A stretch of DNA of 64,000 nt from Glaciecola sp965660625 (GTDB lineage: Bacteria > Pseudomonadota > Gammaproteobacteria > Enterobacterales > Alteromonadaceae): NCBI GenBank assembly GCA_965660625.1, contig CBFIAR010000003.1:121272-185271 (forward strand), written 5' to 3'. The notes below the pieces were generated by a model. It was not told where the DNA came from and made no database searches. It worked only from the letters and a program-made list of their open reading frames with translations. Below, one piece after another: positions 18,427 through 27,171 of the stretch. The position numbers were made by a program, and so were the translations under genes. How positions within the stretch are numbered: the stretch's first letter is position 1; each line of letters begins with the position of its first letter.

Positions 18427-18589
18427 TATTTTTCTTCTGCCGTGAATTAATAAATGCTGAGGTGATGTGTTAGTTTGCACTGGTGTAAGCACCAGCAACA
18501 TATTCTGTGACGAACAATAGATGTTAATAAAAAAATCTGCAACTGTAGATTAATTTAAAGCACTGATAATGTGTAAACCTCTGAATAAG

Positions 18590-18716
18590 GACACACCTGT
18601 TTTGGCATTTTCGATGAGTCGTATATAAATAACGATGCTACTAATTGAAATCTAGTTTTGGATAGGTGTGTCTTAGTTGTAAGACATTCTCCGATAAACA
18701 ATTAAACAGGTATGTC
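18590..18716. repeat. Three AGGTGTGTC-type motif copies between genes
   Basis: The 305-bp gap 18427-18731 holds a reverse copy at 18590-18598, a forward copy at 18664-18672, and a variant AGGTATGTC at 18708-18716. The outer two share the longer block AAACAGGTGTGTCCTTATT (one mismatch in the last). The first two form an inverted pair. No gene was seen in this gap. Confidence 0.85.
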
Positions 18717-18731
18717 CTTATTTTTTGAAAT

Positions 18732-19688
18732 CTAAAAACGTTCTGTTGTGAACTGACGGTTTCTAATTGCTCTTTTACTTGAAGGCGCTATTTCACCTAA
18801 CTTGTATTGAGCTGGGCCTGTTGGTTCAGCGAGTATGTATGAAAGATTATTTTGCATTATTTTTTCATCAGCTTTATTCGCTTTCACACTTATGCCAACT
18901 AACGCGTGGTTTGGTAAAAAAATCATTTCTGCAGATAATTTAGGATTGTAAGACTTTACAAGAGCAAGGAAAAAAGTTGATTTGCTATCGCAGTCGCCTT
19001 TGTTATTTAACAATAGTTGTCTCGGAGCTGCGAAACCAGAACCATTTGACGAAATACGATCCTCAAGCGTGTCATAAGGAATGGTTTGCAGCCAGTTCAG
19101 CGTAAAGTTAATAAACTCCCTTGGGTTGCTCGGGTTATTGAGCTGCTCCTTAATGGCATTCACAATATTTGATATGTTATGGCTACTTTCATTAGCATAT
19201 CGCAGATGATTATGTTTTATAGCTGCTTGGCCCATTTCGTTTTTAAACGGCATGTAGTAGTTTTGATATAAATATTCAGCTTCTGCTGCATCATGCTTTC
19301 TACCCAAAGTTTCGGTAATTTCATTTACCTTTTCAGAGTACCTTCCAGATACCTCCATATTTAATGAGCTTCCAGAGCGCTTAATTAAAATTTTTGCTTC
19401 TCTGGGGTCTATTGCTTTTGCGTATTCAAGTAAGCTTCTGTGAATGTAATTTTGGGCAAGCGCTGGATTGTAGGCTGGAGCAGAATTGGGCAATTTGTCG
19501 ATATCAGTATACGGCAGCATAAATGTAAGTTGTTTCAAGCCGTCCGCGCTTCGCCATTGATAATCAAATTCGATACCAGACTCATAACGACTTTTAAAAA
19601 AGTGGTCTTGCTGCGATTCGGCCTCAAATGGCATAACAAATAAAAGCAGTAAGATTAGGGCAGTTAGATATCGTAAAAACTCTTGCAT
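18732..19688 (-). CDS. Exported transglutaminase-like protein, function unknown
   Basis: This encodes a 318-residue protein with an N-terminal signal segment (YLTALILLLLFVMPFEAES). A transglutaminase-like core is suggested by the order Cys-His-acid: NNKGDCDSKSTFFLALV (Cys in GDCDSK), then FLPNHALVGI (His), then ILAEPTG. The fold implies a cysteine protease or transglutaminase activity in the periplasm. The substrate is unknown. It lies 16 nt upstream of the cysG stop in the same leftward direction, but no functional link with siroheme synthesis is apparent. Confidence 0.7.
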   Translation of the reverse strand: MQEFLRYLTALILLLLFVMPFEAESQQDHFFKSRYESGIEFDYQWRSADGLKQLTFMLPYTDIDKLPNSAPAYNPALAQNYIHRSLLEYAKAIDPREAKILIKRSGSSLNMEVSGRYSEKVNEITETLGRKHDAAEAEYLYQNYYMPFKNEMGQAAIKHNHLRYANESSHNISNIVNAIKEQLNNPSNPREFINFTLNWLQTIPYDTLEDRISSNGSGFAAPRQLLLNNKGDCDSKSTFFLALVKSYNPKLSAEMIFLPNHALVGISVKANKADEKIMQNNLSYILAEPTGPAQYKLGEIAPSSKRAIRNRQFTTERF

Positions 19689-19704
19689 ATATAACCTTAC
19701 TATA

Positions 19705-21108
19705 TTATTGGCTTAACTTCCCTCGAGAAAACCAGTTAAGTGATGCGTGTAAGTTAACAACAGTACCAACAATTATCAATGTAGGTGGTTTTAATAAGTC
19801 AGTATTAGGGTTATCGACAATATTTTCGAGAGTGCCAGTGACAACTTCCTGATTTTCTCTTGTTGCAGCTTGTACTAATGCAATTGGCATCTCTTTCGAC
19901 ATACCATGTTCAATGAGTTTTTGACAAATAATGGGGAGGCCTGTCAGTCCCATATAAAATACCAGTGTATGATTTTGTTGAACAAGTGCAGGCCAATTTA
20001 AATTTATCGAGTTATCTCTTAGGTGACCTGTAGTGAATGTTACCGACTGTGCATGGTCGCGATGTGTCAACGGTATACCAGCATAGCTTGCAGCGCCGGT
20101 TGCGGCGGTAATGCCAGGGACTACTTGAAAGTCGACACCATGTTTAATGAGTGTTTCAATTTCTTCTCCTCCGCGCCCAAAAACAAATGGGTCCCCGCCT
20201 TTTAATCTGACAACTCTATTTCCTGCTAACGCTTCTTTTGCTAATATTTTGTTAATATCTTCTTGTGGAATTGTATGATTACTCTTCGCTTTACCAACAT
20301 ATATTTTTTCGGCATCTCTGCGCACAAGTTCAAGAATTTCTGGACTAACCAAACGGTCGTATACAACAACGTCAGCTTTTTGCATTAACCGCAATGCTCG
20401 AAACGTTAGCAAGTCTGGGTCACCAGGGCCAGCTCCTACTAAATAAACTTGGCCTGCTGGTTTATCACCATTTTTATAAGCAATGAGCGCTTTATCGAAT
20501 TTTTGTTTTGCTAGTTTTTCGTTTCCTTGCAGAATTGATTCTCCAATATCACCGTCTAGCACCTCTTCCCAAAAATAGCGCCTATCTGTAACGGAAGAAA
20601 GCGCGCCCTTCACCGTGCTGCGGAATTTTTCAGAAAAGTTTCCGAGCAATCGAATGTTCGTTGGTATCACACTTTCGAGCTTTTGACGAATATAGCGCAA
20701 GAGGACTGGAGCAACACCGCCACTGCTCATGGCGATAATTATGGGTGAACGATCAACTATGGATGGCGTAATGAATTTGCACAGCGGTGTATTGTCGACC
20801 ACGTTTACCAACATATGTTTTGCATGAGATATGTCATGAATATGCTTATTGACTAATTCGTCATCTGTCGCGACAAAGATCATTTGCTTACCATCAATGT
20901 CAGTGTCTTCAAACTTTCTTTCGATTAATGTAATTTGAGCTGATTCTGCCGCGAGTCTTTTTACGGTGCTGCTCACCCAAGGAGATACGATAGTAATTTT
21001 GGCTGGGGTCTTTAGCAGCAATTCACATTTTCTGGCCGCAACTTCACCAGCGCCCACTAATAGACAATGAATGTGTTCTGCATCGACGAATATAGGGAAG
21101 TACTTCAT
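19705..21108 (-). CDS. cysG: Siroheme synthase CysG (trifunctional)
   Basis: CysG makes siroheme, the cofactor of sulfite and nitrite reductases, from uroporphyrinogen III. The N-terminal half is the NAD-dependent precorrin-2 dehydrogenase/ferrochelatase (LLVGAGEVAARKCELLL, IDRSPIIIAMSSGGVAPVL). The C-terminal half is the SAM-dependent methyltransferase (VYLVGAGPGDPDLLTFRAL, VVRLKGGDPFVFGRGGEE, VPGITAATGAASYAGIPLTHRDHAQSV). The length of about 467 residues matches E. coli CysG (457). The start at 21108 (MKYFPIFVDAEH) aligns with the family; an ATG at 21141 is the alternative. Neither has a clear ribosome-binding site. Confidence 0.95.
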   Translation of the reverse strand: MKYFPIFVDAEHIHCLLVGAGEVAARKCELLLKTPAKITIVSPWVSSTVKRLAAESAQITLIERKFEDTDIDGKQMIFVATDDELVNKHIHDISHAKHMLVNVVDNTPLCKFITPSIVDRSPIIIAMSSGGVAPVLLRYIRQKLESVIPTNIRLLGNFSEKFRSTVKGALSSVTDRRYFWEEVLDGDIGESILQGNEKLAKQKFDKALIAYKNGDKPAGQVYLVGAGPGDPDLLTFRALRLMQKADVVVYDRLVSPEILELVRRDAEKIYVGKAKSNHTIPQEDINKILAKEALAGNRVVRLKGGDPFVFGRGGEEIETLIKHGVDFQVVPGITAATGAASYAGIPLTHRDHAQSVTFTTGHLRDNSINLNWPALVQQNHTLVFYMGLTGLPIICQKLIEHGMSKEMPIALVQAATRENQEVVTGTLENIVDNPNTDLLKPPTLIIVGTVVNLHASLNWFSRGKLSQ

Positions 21109-21267
21109 TAAGGTTTGTGTTTCATTATTTACAACTAGCATGATTATGAGGGTTAAGCTTATTCTAATACAGCAATATTTTGGAAGGTAATATGTCGTTT
21201 TGGAATTACGAAAGTAAGCATGCCGAGCTATGAATCCTTACATTCTTTAACATACAGACTGTTAAAC

Positions 21268-21276
21268 AGGTGTGTC
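21268..21276 (+). repeat. AGGTGTGTC motif copy (intergenic)
   Basis: An exact copy in the long context AAACAGGTGTGTCCTTATT, between cysG and the deaD terminator. No tandem duplication follows it. Confidence 0.85.
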
Positions 21277-21296
21277 CTTATTCAATTTCTAGGTAT

Positions 21297-21325
21297 AAAA
21301 AAAGCCACAAACTCGTGGCTTTTAT
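21297..21325 (-). terminator. Terminator of the DeaD-type helicase gene
   Basis: AGCCAC (21303-21308) pairs with GTGGCT (21315-21320), extended by flanking A/T pairs. Read leftward, the stem is followed by a run of seven T. It lies just after the stop of the leftward helicase gene at 21344. Confidence 0.85.
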
Positions 21326-21343
21326 ATTTGATTTTTATCAGTG

Positions 21344-23098
21344 CTATTTTTTACGTTTAGGCGGTGTATCAGACCATTCACGTATATTTAAGCGTTGACC
21401 AGCTACGCGTGTTTTGGACAGCGTCTCTTTCATTTCATTAGGCATGCCTTTTGGCAGATCAACAGTTGTAAAGTTATCATAGATTTCTATAGCACCTATG
21501 TTTTTACTACTGATGTTCGCTTCGTTGGCAATTGCGCCAACAATGTTTCCTGGCTTCGCACCATGTGTATGGCCTACTTCAATTCTAAACCGTTGCATAC
21601 CTTCATCTGGCGTGCTGTTGCCTCTAGGTACACGAGGCTTTCTGTCATTTCGTTCAGATTTGCCGCGCTCAGTGCGCTCATTGCGACCTTGCCTTCTACC
21701 ATTGTCGCGGTCGCCGCGACCAGCACCGTCATTTCGCTCATTGAACGTGGGTTTGCTGTGTAAATCAGGTCTGTCAGACTCTTTCAACAATAACGGCTCA
21801 TCACCTTGTGCAACTTTTGCTAGGGCAGCCATGATCACATCTGGAGATGCTTCAGTTTCTTCCATAATTGATTCAACGATTGGAATGTACGATTCAATTG
21901 ATTCGTCATTCATCGCTTCAATAATGCTTTGCTTGAAACGGACCAAACGCGATTCATTCAATTGTGAAATTGAAGGGATTTCCATGTTCTCAATACGTTG
22001 CTTTGTTGCTTTCTCTATTGCGAACAATAGACGTTTCTCGCGATGCGAGATGAACAAAATTGCATCACCAGTTCTTCCTGCTCGACCTGTTCTGCCTATG
22101 CGGTGAACATAAGATTCTGTATCGTATGGAATGTCATAGTTAATAACATGGCTAACCCGCTCAACGTCAAGACCTCGGGCCACAACATCGGTTGCAACCA
22201 GTATATCGATATCACCACGTTTCAATTTTTCAACTGTGCGCTCACGCGAGTTCTGCGGAATATCACCGTTAAGAGGTTCTACAACGTGTCCACGAGCTGT
22301 GAGCTTGTCAGCTAATTCGACCGTAGCAGTTTTCGTGCGTACGAAAATAATCATGCCGTCGAATTCTTCAACTTCCATGATCCGCGTTAGCGCTTCTAAT
22401 TTATGATGGCCGGCAACTTGGCAATAACGCTGTCTTATCATGCTTGCAGTTGAGACAGTTGACTCGATTTTCACGTGTTCTGGGTTCTTCAAATAACGTT
22501 TGGTTATTTTCTTAATTGCGTCAGGCATTGTTGCAGAGAATAATGCCGTTTGGCGCTCTGCAGGTGCATGACTCAATATAAGTTCAACGTCGTCTATGAA
22601 GCCCATTCTTAACATTTCATCGGCTTCATCAAGCACTAGAAATTTAAGTTTGTCTAGCTTCAGTGTTTTTCGCTTAATATGGTCGATAATTCGACCTGGC
22701 GTCCCAACAACAACCTGTACGCCGCGCTTAAGCTGTCGGATTTGGTTATCATAAGACTGACCACCGTATACCGGCAGTACGCGAATTTTCTTCGAAAAGC
22801 TGGCATAAACCTGAAACGCTTCTGCAACTTGAATGGCAAGTTCGCGAGTTGGTGCTAAAACCAATAATTGTGTAAAGTTTTCGTCGGGGTCAATATTAGC
22901 TAGCATTGGCAGTGCAAATGCAGCTGTTTTACCCGTTCCTGTTTGAGCTTGGCCCAAAAGGTCGTGACCAGCGAGTAAAAGTGGAATACTCTTGGCTTGA
23001 ATTGGAGACGGCTTTTCATAGCCTACTTTTTCTAACGCTTGTAATAATTGCGTTGGCAGATTTAAATCTTTAAATGTAACATCGACAGTGTCGGTCAT
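21344..23098 (-). CDS. deaD: DEAD-box ATP-dependent RNA helicase DeaD/CsdA
   Basis: This is a cold-shock and ribosome-assembly RNA helicase of 584 residues. It has a Q motif (FKDLNLPTQLLQALEKVGYEKPSPIQ), Walker A AQTGTGKTAAFALP, DEAD box VLDEADEMLRMGF, SAT motif LFSATMP, and helicase C motifs (VATDVVARGLDVERV, HRIGRTGRAGRTG). It then has an Arg/Gly/Asp-rich linker (about 445-495) and a C-terminal DbpA-like RNA-binding domain (FRIEVGHTHGAKPGNIVGAIANEA). The start at 23098 is preferred over 23128 because AGGATACCCG precedes it at good spacing. It differs from RhlB/RhlE by the C-terminal RRM-like domain. Confidence 0.95.
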   Translation of the reverse strand: MTDTVDVTFKDLNLPTQLLQALEKVGYEKPSPIQAKSIPLLLAGHDLLGQAQTGTGKTAAFALPMLANIDPDENFTQLLVLAPTRELAIQVAEAFQVYASFSKKIRVLPVYGGQSYDNQIRQLKRGVQVVVGTPGRIIDHIKRKTLKLDKLKFLVLDEADEMLRMGFIDDVELILSHAPAERQTALFSATMPDAIKKITKRYLKNPEHVKIESTVSTASMIRQRYCQVAGHHKLEALTRIMEVEEFDGMIIFVRTKTATVELADKLTARGHVVEPLNGDIPQNSRERTVEKLKRGDIDILVATDVVARGLDVERVSHVINYDIPYDTESYVHRIGRTGRAGRTGDAILFISHREKRLLFAIEKATKQRIENMEIPSISQLNESRLVRFKQSIIEAMNDESIESYIPIVESIMEETEASPDVIMAALAKVAQGDEPLLLKESDRPDLHSKPTFNERNDGAGRGDRDNGRRQGRNERTERGKSERNDRKPRVPRGNSTPDEGMQRFRIEVGHTHGAKPGNIVGAIANEANISSKNIGAIEIYDNFTTVDLPKGMPNEMKETLSKTRVAGQRLNIREWSDTPPKRKK

Positions 23099-23258
23099 CG
23101 GGTATCCTGATAGACTGAAAGGGGGCATTGCAGAGAGGATGCGAGAGCCTTCGTAAAAACCGGATTATATAAGAATTAGTAATAACTTACCATCATTACT
23201 GTTGGTTAGTTTGTAACCACCTGAGATAGTTAGCAATTAATAGAAATACGAGCAAAAA

Positions 23259-26141
23259 ATGTGTTTCAAAAATAGCATAAAATATAAGGGAGTATTAAGT
23301 AAAGTGGACAATAGAATGCACAAATTCAAATTTTATAATCAACAATGGATAAGCTCAATTGATGTTTCTTTTTCAAATAAAAAGGTACTAAGTAAAATAT
23401 CCATTGCAGCACTTTTGTTATCATCATTAATCGGTTTGAGTGGCTGCCAACAAAAAACCAGCGAAGAACATATCGCGACTGCCAAAGAATTCGTCATTGA
23501 TGGAGATCAACAAGCGGCGATTGTTGAACTTAAAAATGCTATTCAATTAGACCCGAAGCAAGCGGAAGCGAGATTCGAACTAGGTAATTTGTATTTAGAG
23601 CAAAACAAGTATCAAGAAGCCGAGAAAGAACTTAATCGTGCAATGGAGCTAGGTTATTCGGCGTCAAAAACTATTCCACTTTTAGCTCGGGCTTATCAGC
23701 GCACAGGTGCAAATGTAGCTCTGGAGAACATCGATCATAATATGTCTGAGTTAACGACAGTAGAAAAAGCTGAGATCGGCTATTTTAAAGCGCAGTCGCT
23801 AATTCAGCTTAACAAAACAGACGAAGCCTCGGTGTTAATTCAAGAATTAATGCAGCTCGATACCGGTTCCGTATATAAGGGATTGGCTACCGTGTTGAAC
23901 TCCGTGTTAGCTGAGAAGAATATAGAAGCGTTAGAGCGTGCGATTGACTTGCAACGCCAAGCGCCACTTAACAAAGATGTCCTAAGCGTGACTGCTCGGC
24001 TTTATCTGATGAATAATCAATCAAAAGAAGCTGCCGACGTTTATGCCCAATATGTAGAAGCCGCACCAGAGGATATTGAAACGAGATTTGCATTGGCAAA
24101 CATGTTAGTTGAACAAGGTAGAACCGAAGAAGCGGAAGAGCACGTCGACACCTTGCTCAAAATAAACGATCAAAATGCTTTATTGAATCAATTAAAAGGT
24201 GTTATTCGAGCTGCGGATAAGGATTTTGCAAACGCACAGAAATTTTCTGAATTGGCGATTAGTAGCGGAAATAGTGATCTGATGGTTAGACTAGTCGCTG
24301 GCTATAGTGCATTTCAACAAAGTGACTTTGCGACTGCTGTGAGTCACCTATCGGTAATAGCTGGGTCGTTACCTGATAATCATCCTGGATTACGAATTTT
24401 AGCTGCAAGTCAACTGCAAACTGGCATGACAACAGAAGCATCTGAGGTGTTAAAACGACTAGATAATTTAACTGCCGCAGATGCTAGTTTGTTTTCCTCA
24501 ACGGGCTATGAATTGCTGCAAGAAGGTGAAGCAAAAAAAGCCGAAGCGCTAATCTCAAGAGTAGAAAATATTAGTGAAACATCTGATGATTTAACCCGTT
24601 TAGGTGTTTTAAAACTCAGTCTAAACAACATCGATGGTGTGCTGGACTTGGAGAATGCAGTAGCTAAATCGCCTGAATCGGTAACAGCAAAAACAACCTT
24701 AGCAACTGCTTATTTAGCAACAAATCAATTGGAAAAAGCACAAAGTTTGTCGGATGAATGGAAAAAAGAAGCGAGTAGCGATCCGCAAGGTTTTTTATTG
24801 GCCGGTGAAGTTGCCTTAAGAAAAAATGACTTAGTCAAAGCTGAAGCTGAATTTTTGAGTGCATCAGCTCTTGCACCCAATGACAATAAGGTAAGAATGT
24901 CATTAATTGGTCTTGATATCCGCAACGAAAAATTAGATGAAGCTGTCGTTAAGTTAGAAAAATTAATTGCTTCTTCAGCCGATTATTTACCTGCGTTAAC
25001 AGCCTATTTTGCGATAAAGCAACAGCAAGGACTAGCAAATGAAGGGATGATACCAATTTTAGCTCAGTTAAAGAAAACCCCTGAAAATGCTGAACTCACC
25101 ATCCTAGCTGCAAGAATGCAAGCTAGCGAGTCAAACTACGATAAAGCACTCGAATTATTGGGCACTATCCCCGCAGATGAAAATGCACCTATCGCTTACT
25201 GGCCGAGCAAAGGATTATCTTTATTGCAATCAGGTAAAATAGATGAAGCTGAAGTGCACTATCAAACGTGGATTGAATTGTCACCAAACAATCGTGAAGC
25301 AGCACTAGGGCAGTTATTATTATTGGATAGCCAAAATAAATATAATGATGGTTTAGCGCTAACAAACCGCTATTTAAACGCTAGAGATGACATCCAAATT
25401 GAAGTGCTCCAGAGTTACTTTCATGTCATGTCAGGTGATAGCGAAAGTGCCCGAGCGTTGATAAATCGATTTACCAAAGAAGTGCAGCAACTGCCATTTG
25501 TGCGCGGTGTTATGGCTCGAATAAAGTTAAGAGAACAAAACGCAGCTGGCGCGGTTGAAGATGCTGAAGTTGCTTTTAATGCAAACCAAAACTCGAAGAA
25601 TCTGCAAGTGCTGGTAATGGCATACGATTTAACAGATCAAGCTGATAAATCGTATGCGTTGTTAACAAACTATTCAGTAAATAAACCCGCAGACCTAAGT
25701 GCACTTATGTTGTTAGCAGAAAAGGAAATAAATATAGACAAAGCCTCAGCTATTGTGAAGTACCAAGATGCCTTGAAACTCAATGAAAATAATTTTATTG
25801 TTCTGAATAATTTGGCCTTTTTATTAATGGAAGAGAATAAAATAAGTGAGGCTTCTGGGTTTGCAAAACGCGCATTTGAATTAAAGCCGAATAGTGCCGA
25901 GACGGTAGATACGTATGCACAAATTTTAATTCGTCAAAATAAACCTGCAGCAGCTCTCGAAGCGTATAACAGGGTCATGAATGAAGATGTGAACAACGAA
26001 GAAATTTTCTTAAATTACATTGAGACACTGTTGTTAAATGACAGTAAGGTGATTGCGAAACGCAGAATTGAATCTACCAAGTTGACGCTTCCTGAATCAG
26101 CAATTAGACTGGCGAAAATAAAGGCACAATACAACCTTTAA
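23259..26141 (+). CDS. TPR-repeat lipoprotein resembling PEP-CTERM system protein PrsT
   Basis: This encodes a protein of 960 residues made almost wholly of tetratricopeptide repeats. A lipoprotein signal is visible: ALLLSSLIGLSGC with the lipobox Cys at residue 63. The first repeats (AKEFVIDGDQQAAIVELKNAIQLDPKQAEARFELGNLYLEQNKYQEAEKEL) closely resemble PrsT of the PEP-CTERM/exosortase system. The signal lies far from the 23259 start. An ATG at 23316 (MHKFKFYNQQW) may be the true start. No exosortase, PEP-CTERM or exopolysaccharide gene is in the window, so the role as a scaffold for envelope or polysaccharide export is inferred from family likeness only. Confidence 0.75.
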   Translation: MCFKNSIKYKGVLSKVDNRMHKFKFYNQQWISSIDVSFSNKKVLSKISIAALLLSSLIGLSGCQQKTSEEHIATAKEFVIDGDQQAAIVELKNAIQLDPKQAEARFELGNLYLEQNKYQEAEKELNRAMELGYSASKTIPLLARAYQRTGANVALENIDHNMSELTTVEKAEIGYFKAQSLIQLNKTDEASVLIQELMQLDTGSVYKGLATVLNSVLAEKNIEALERAIDLQRQAPLNKDVLSVTARLYLMNNQSKEAADVYAQYVEAAPEDIETRFALANMLVEQGRTEEAEEHVDTLLKINDQNALLNQLKGVIRAADKDFANAQKFSELAISSGNSDLMVRLVAGYSAFQQSDFATAVSHLSVIAGSLPDNHPGLRILAASQLQTGMTTEASEVLKRLDNLTAADASLFSSTGYELLQEGEAKKAEALISRVENISETSDDLTRLGVLKLSLNNIDGVLDLENAVAKSPESVTAKTTLATAYLATNQLEKAQSLSDEWKKEASSDPQGFLLAGEVALRKNDLVKAEAEFLSASALAPNDNKVRMSLIGLDIRNEKLDEAVVKLEKLIASSADYLPALTAYFAIKQQQGLANEGMIPILAQLKKTPENAELTILAARMQASESNYDKALELLGTIPADENAPIAYWPSKGLSLLQSGKIDEAEVHYQTWIELSPNNREAALGQLLLLDSQNKYNDGLALTNRYLNARDDIQIEVLQSYFHVMSGDSESARALINRFTKEVQQLPFVRGVMARIKLREQNAAGAVEDAEVAFNANQNSKNLQVLVMAYDLTDQADKSYALLTNYSVNKPADLSALMLLAEKEINIDKASAIVKYQDALKLNENNFIVLNNLAFLLMEENKISEASGFAKRAFELKPNSAETVDTYAQILIRQNKPAAALEAYNRVMNEDVNNEEIFLNYIETLLLNDSKVIAKRRIESTKLTLPESAIRLAKIKAQYNL

Positions 26142-26152
26142 AAGACTAGACC

Positions 26153-26180
26153 AGGCACTACATCCGTTAGTGCCTTTTTC
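26153..26180 (+). terminator. Rho-independent terminator after the TPR lipoprotein gene
   Basis: AGGCACTA (26153-26160) / TAGTGCCT (26168-26175) has a 7-nt loop and is followed by TTTT. It lies 12 nt after the stop. Confidence 0.92.
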
Positions 26181-26208
26181 AACTATCTACTAACCGAGTT
26201 GCACTGTT

Positions 26209-27009
26209 ATGTTCGAAACCTTTCGTAAGTCCCTGTTTAACTTAAAACAAAACAGGTTGTTCGAATTTTTTGTAATCACCGTTATTATCATTTCAGCACT
26301 AGAGATAGGCGCTAAAACCTACGATTTATCACCAAACTCATTGCTGGTGACAAAATATCTTGATGTTTTTATTACGTTATTTTTCTTATTTGAAATAACC
26401 GTCAGATTCGTGAGTGAAGAAAATAAGAAAGATTTCTTCAAATCCGGTTGGAATATATTTGACACGGTGGTGGTTGTGATAAGTCTTATTCCTATCAACG
26501 AATCTGAAATGGCACTACTAGCTCGACTTATTAGAATTTTCCGAGTTTTACGTATGATCTCGATTATTCCCGAGCTGAGGGTACTGATCAACTCCTTGCT
26601 ACAAGCGCTTCCCCGTTTAGGTTACGTTGTACTGTTGATGTTCATCATATTTTACATATATGCCGCAGTTGGGAGCTTCTTATTTGCAGATATTAACGCT
26701 GTTTTATGGGGCAATATTGCTATTTCAATGCTCACTCTATTCAGAGTGATGACCTTTGAGGATTGGACGGACATTCAGTATGAAACCATGGAAGTTTATC
26801 CAATGAGTTGGATATTCTACATGACCTTTATCTTCTTCACTGCTTTTGCTTTCTTGAACATGGTAATTGGCATTGTGGTGGGAGTGATGGATGAGGAAAT
26901 GCATAAAGAACGTTTGAAGTCAGAACCTTCGATGAATGAATTACAAGATCAGATTCAAGATATTGGAAGCCAGATACAAGTATTGATCGATAGAGAGAAG
27001 AAAGAATAA
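26209..27009 (+). CDS. Voltage-gated cation channel of the bacterial NaChBac/Nav family
   Basis: This is a single-domain six-helix channel subunit of 266 residues, typical of BacNav homotetramers. S1-S4 is followed by the pore. S4 has four regularly spaced arginines (R106, R109, R112, R115 in ARLIRIFRVLR). The selectivity filter is TFEDWTD at residues 182-188, where most BacNav proteins have TLESWSM. S6 is FIFFTAFAFLNMVIGIVVGVM, followed by a C-terminal coiled coil (LQDQIQDIGSQIQVLIDREKK). The two extra Asp in the filter resemble the calcium-selective engineered CavAb filter, so Ca2+ permeation is possible. The gene is monocistronic between two terminators. Confidence 0.93.
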   Translation: MFETFRKSLFNLKQNRLFEFFVITVIIISALEIGAKTYDLSPNSLLVTKYLDVFITLFFLFEITVRFVSEENKKDFFKSGWNIFDTVVVVISLIPINESEMALLARLIRIFRVLRMISIIPELRVLINSLLQALPRLGYVVLLMFIIFYIYAAVGSFLFADINAVLWGNIAISMLTLFRVMTFEDWTDIQYETMEVYPMSWIFYMTFIFFTAFAFLNMVIGIVVGVMDEEMHKERLKSEPSMNELQDQIQDIGSQIQVLIDREKKE

Positions 27010-27112
27010 TGCGGTTAAGTTAGGGGGCATTTATGATGCGTGTTGATTCGCCTTTAGCATCGCTGTTTGGATTGAAGTAGAAAAAAACTAAGCAAGCGAT
27101 ATAGAAGGAAAC

Positions 27113-27148
27113 AAAAGCGGTGGCCATTAATTTGGCTACCGCTTTTTT
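27113..27148. terminator. Bidirectional terminator between the channel gene and tolC
   Basis: AAAAGCGGTGGCC (27113-27125) pairs with GGCTACCGCTTTT, with one bulge, around a short loop, with A and T runs on either side. It serves the rightward channel gene and the leftward tolC (stop at 27172). Confidence 0.88.
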
Positions 27149-27171
27149 GCTTTAATCATAATTGATTTTTT

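Noticed and set aside
21498..22315. Long open frames opposite the deaD-type gene
   Set aside because: They are antisense shadows of a clear helicase gene; no family features.
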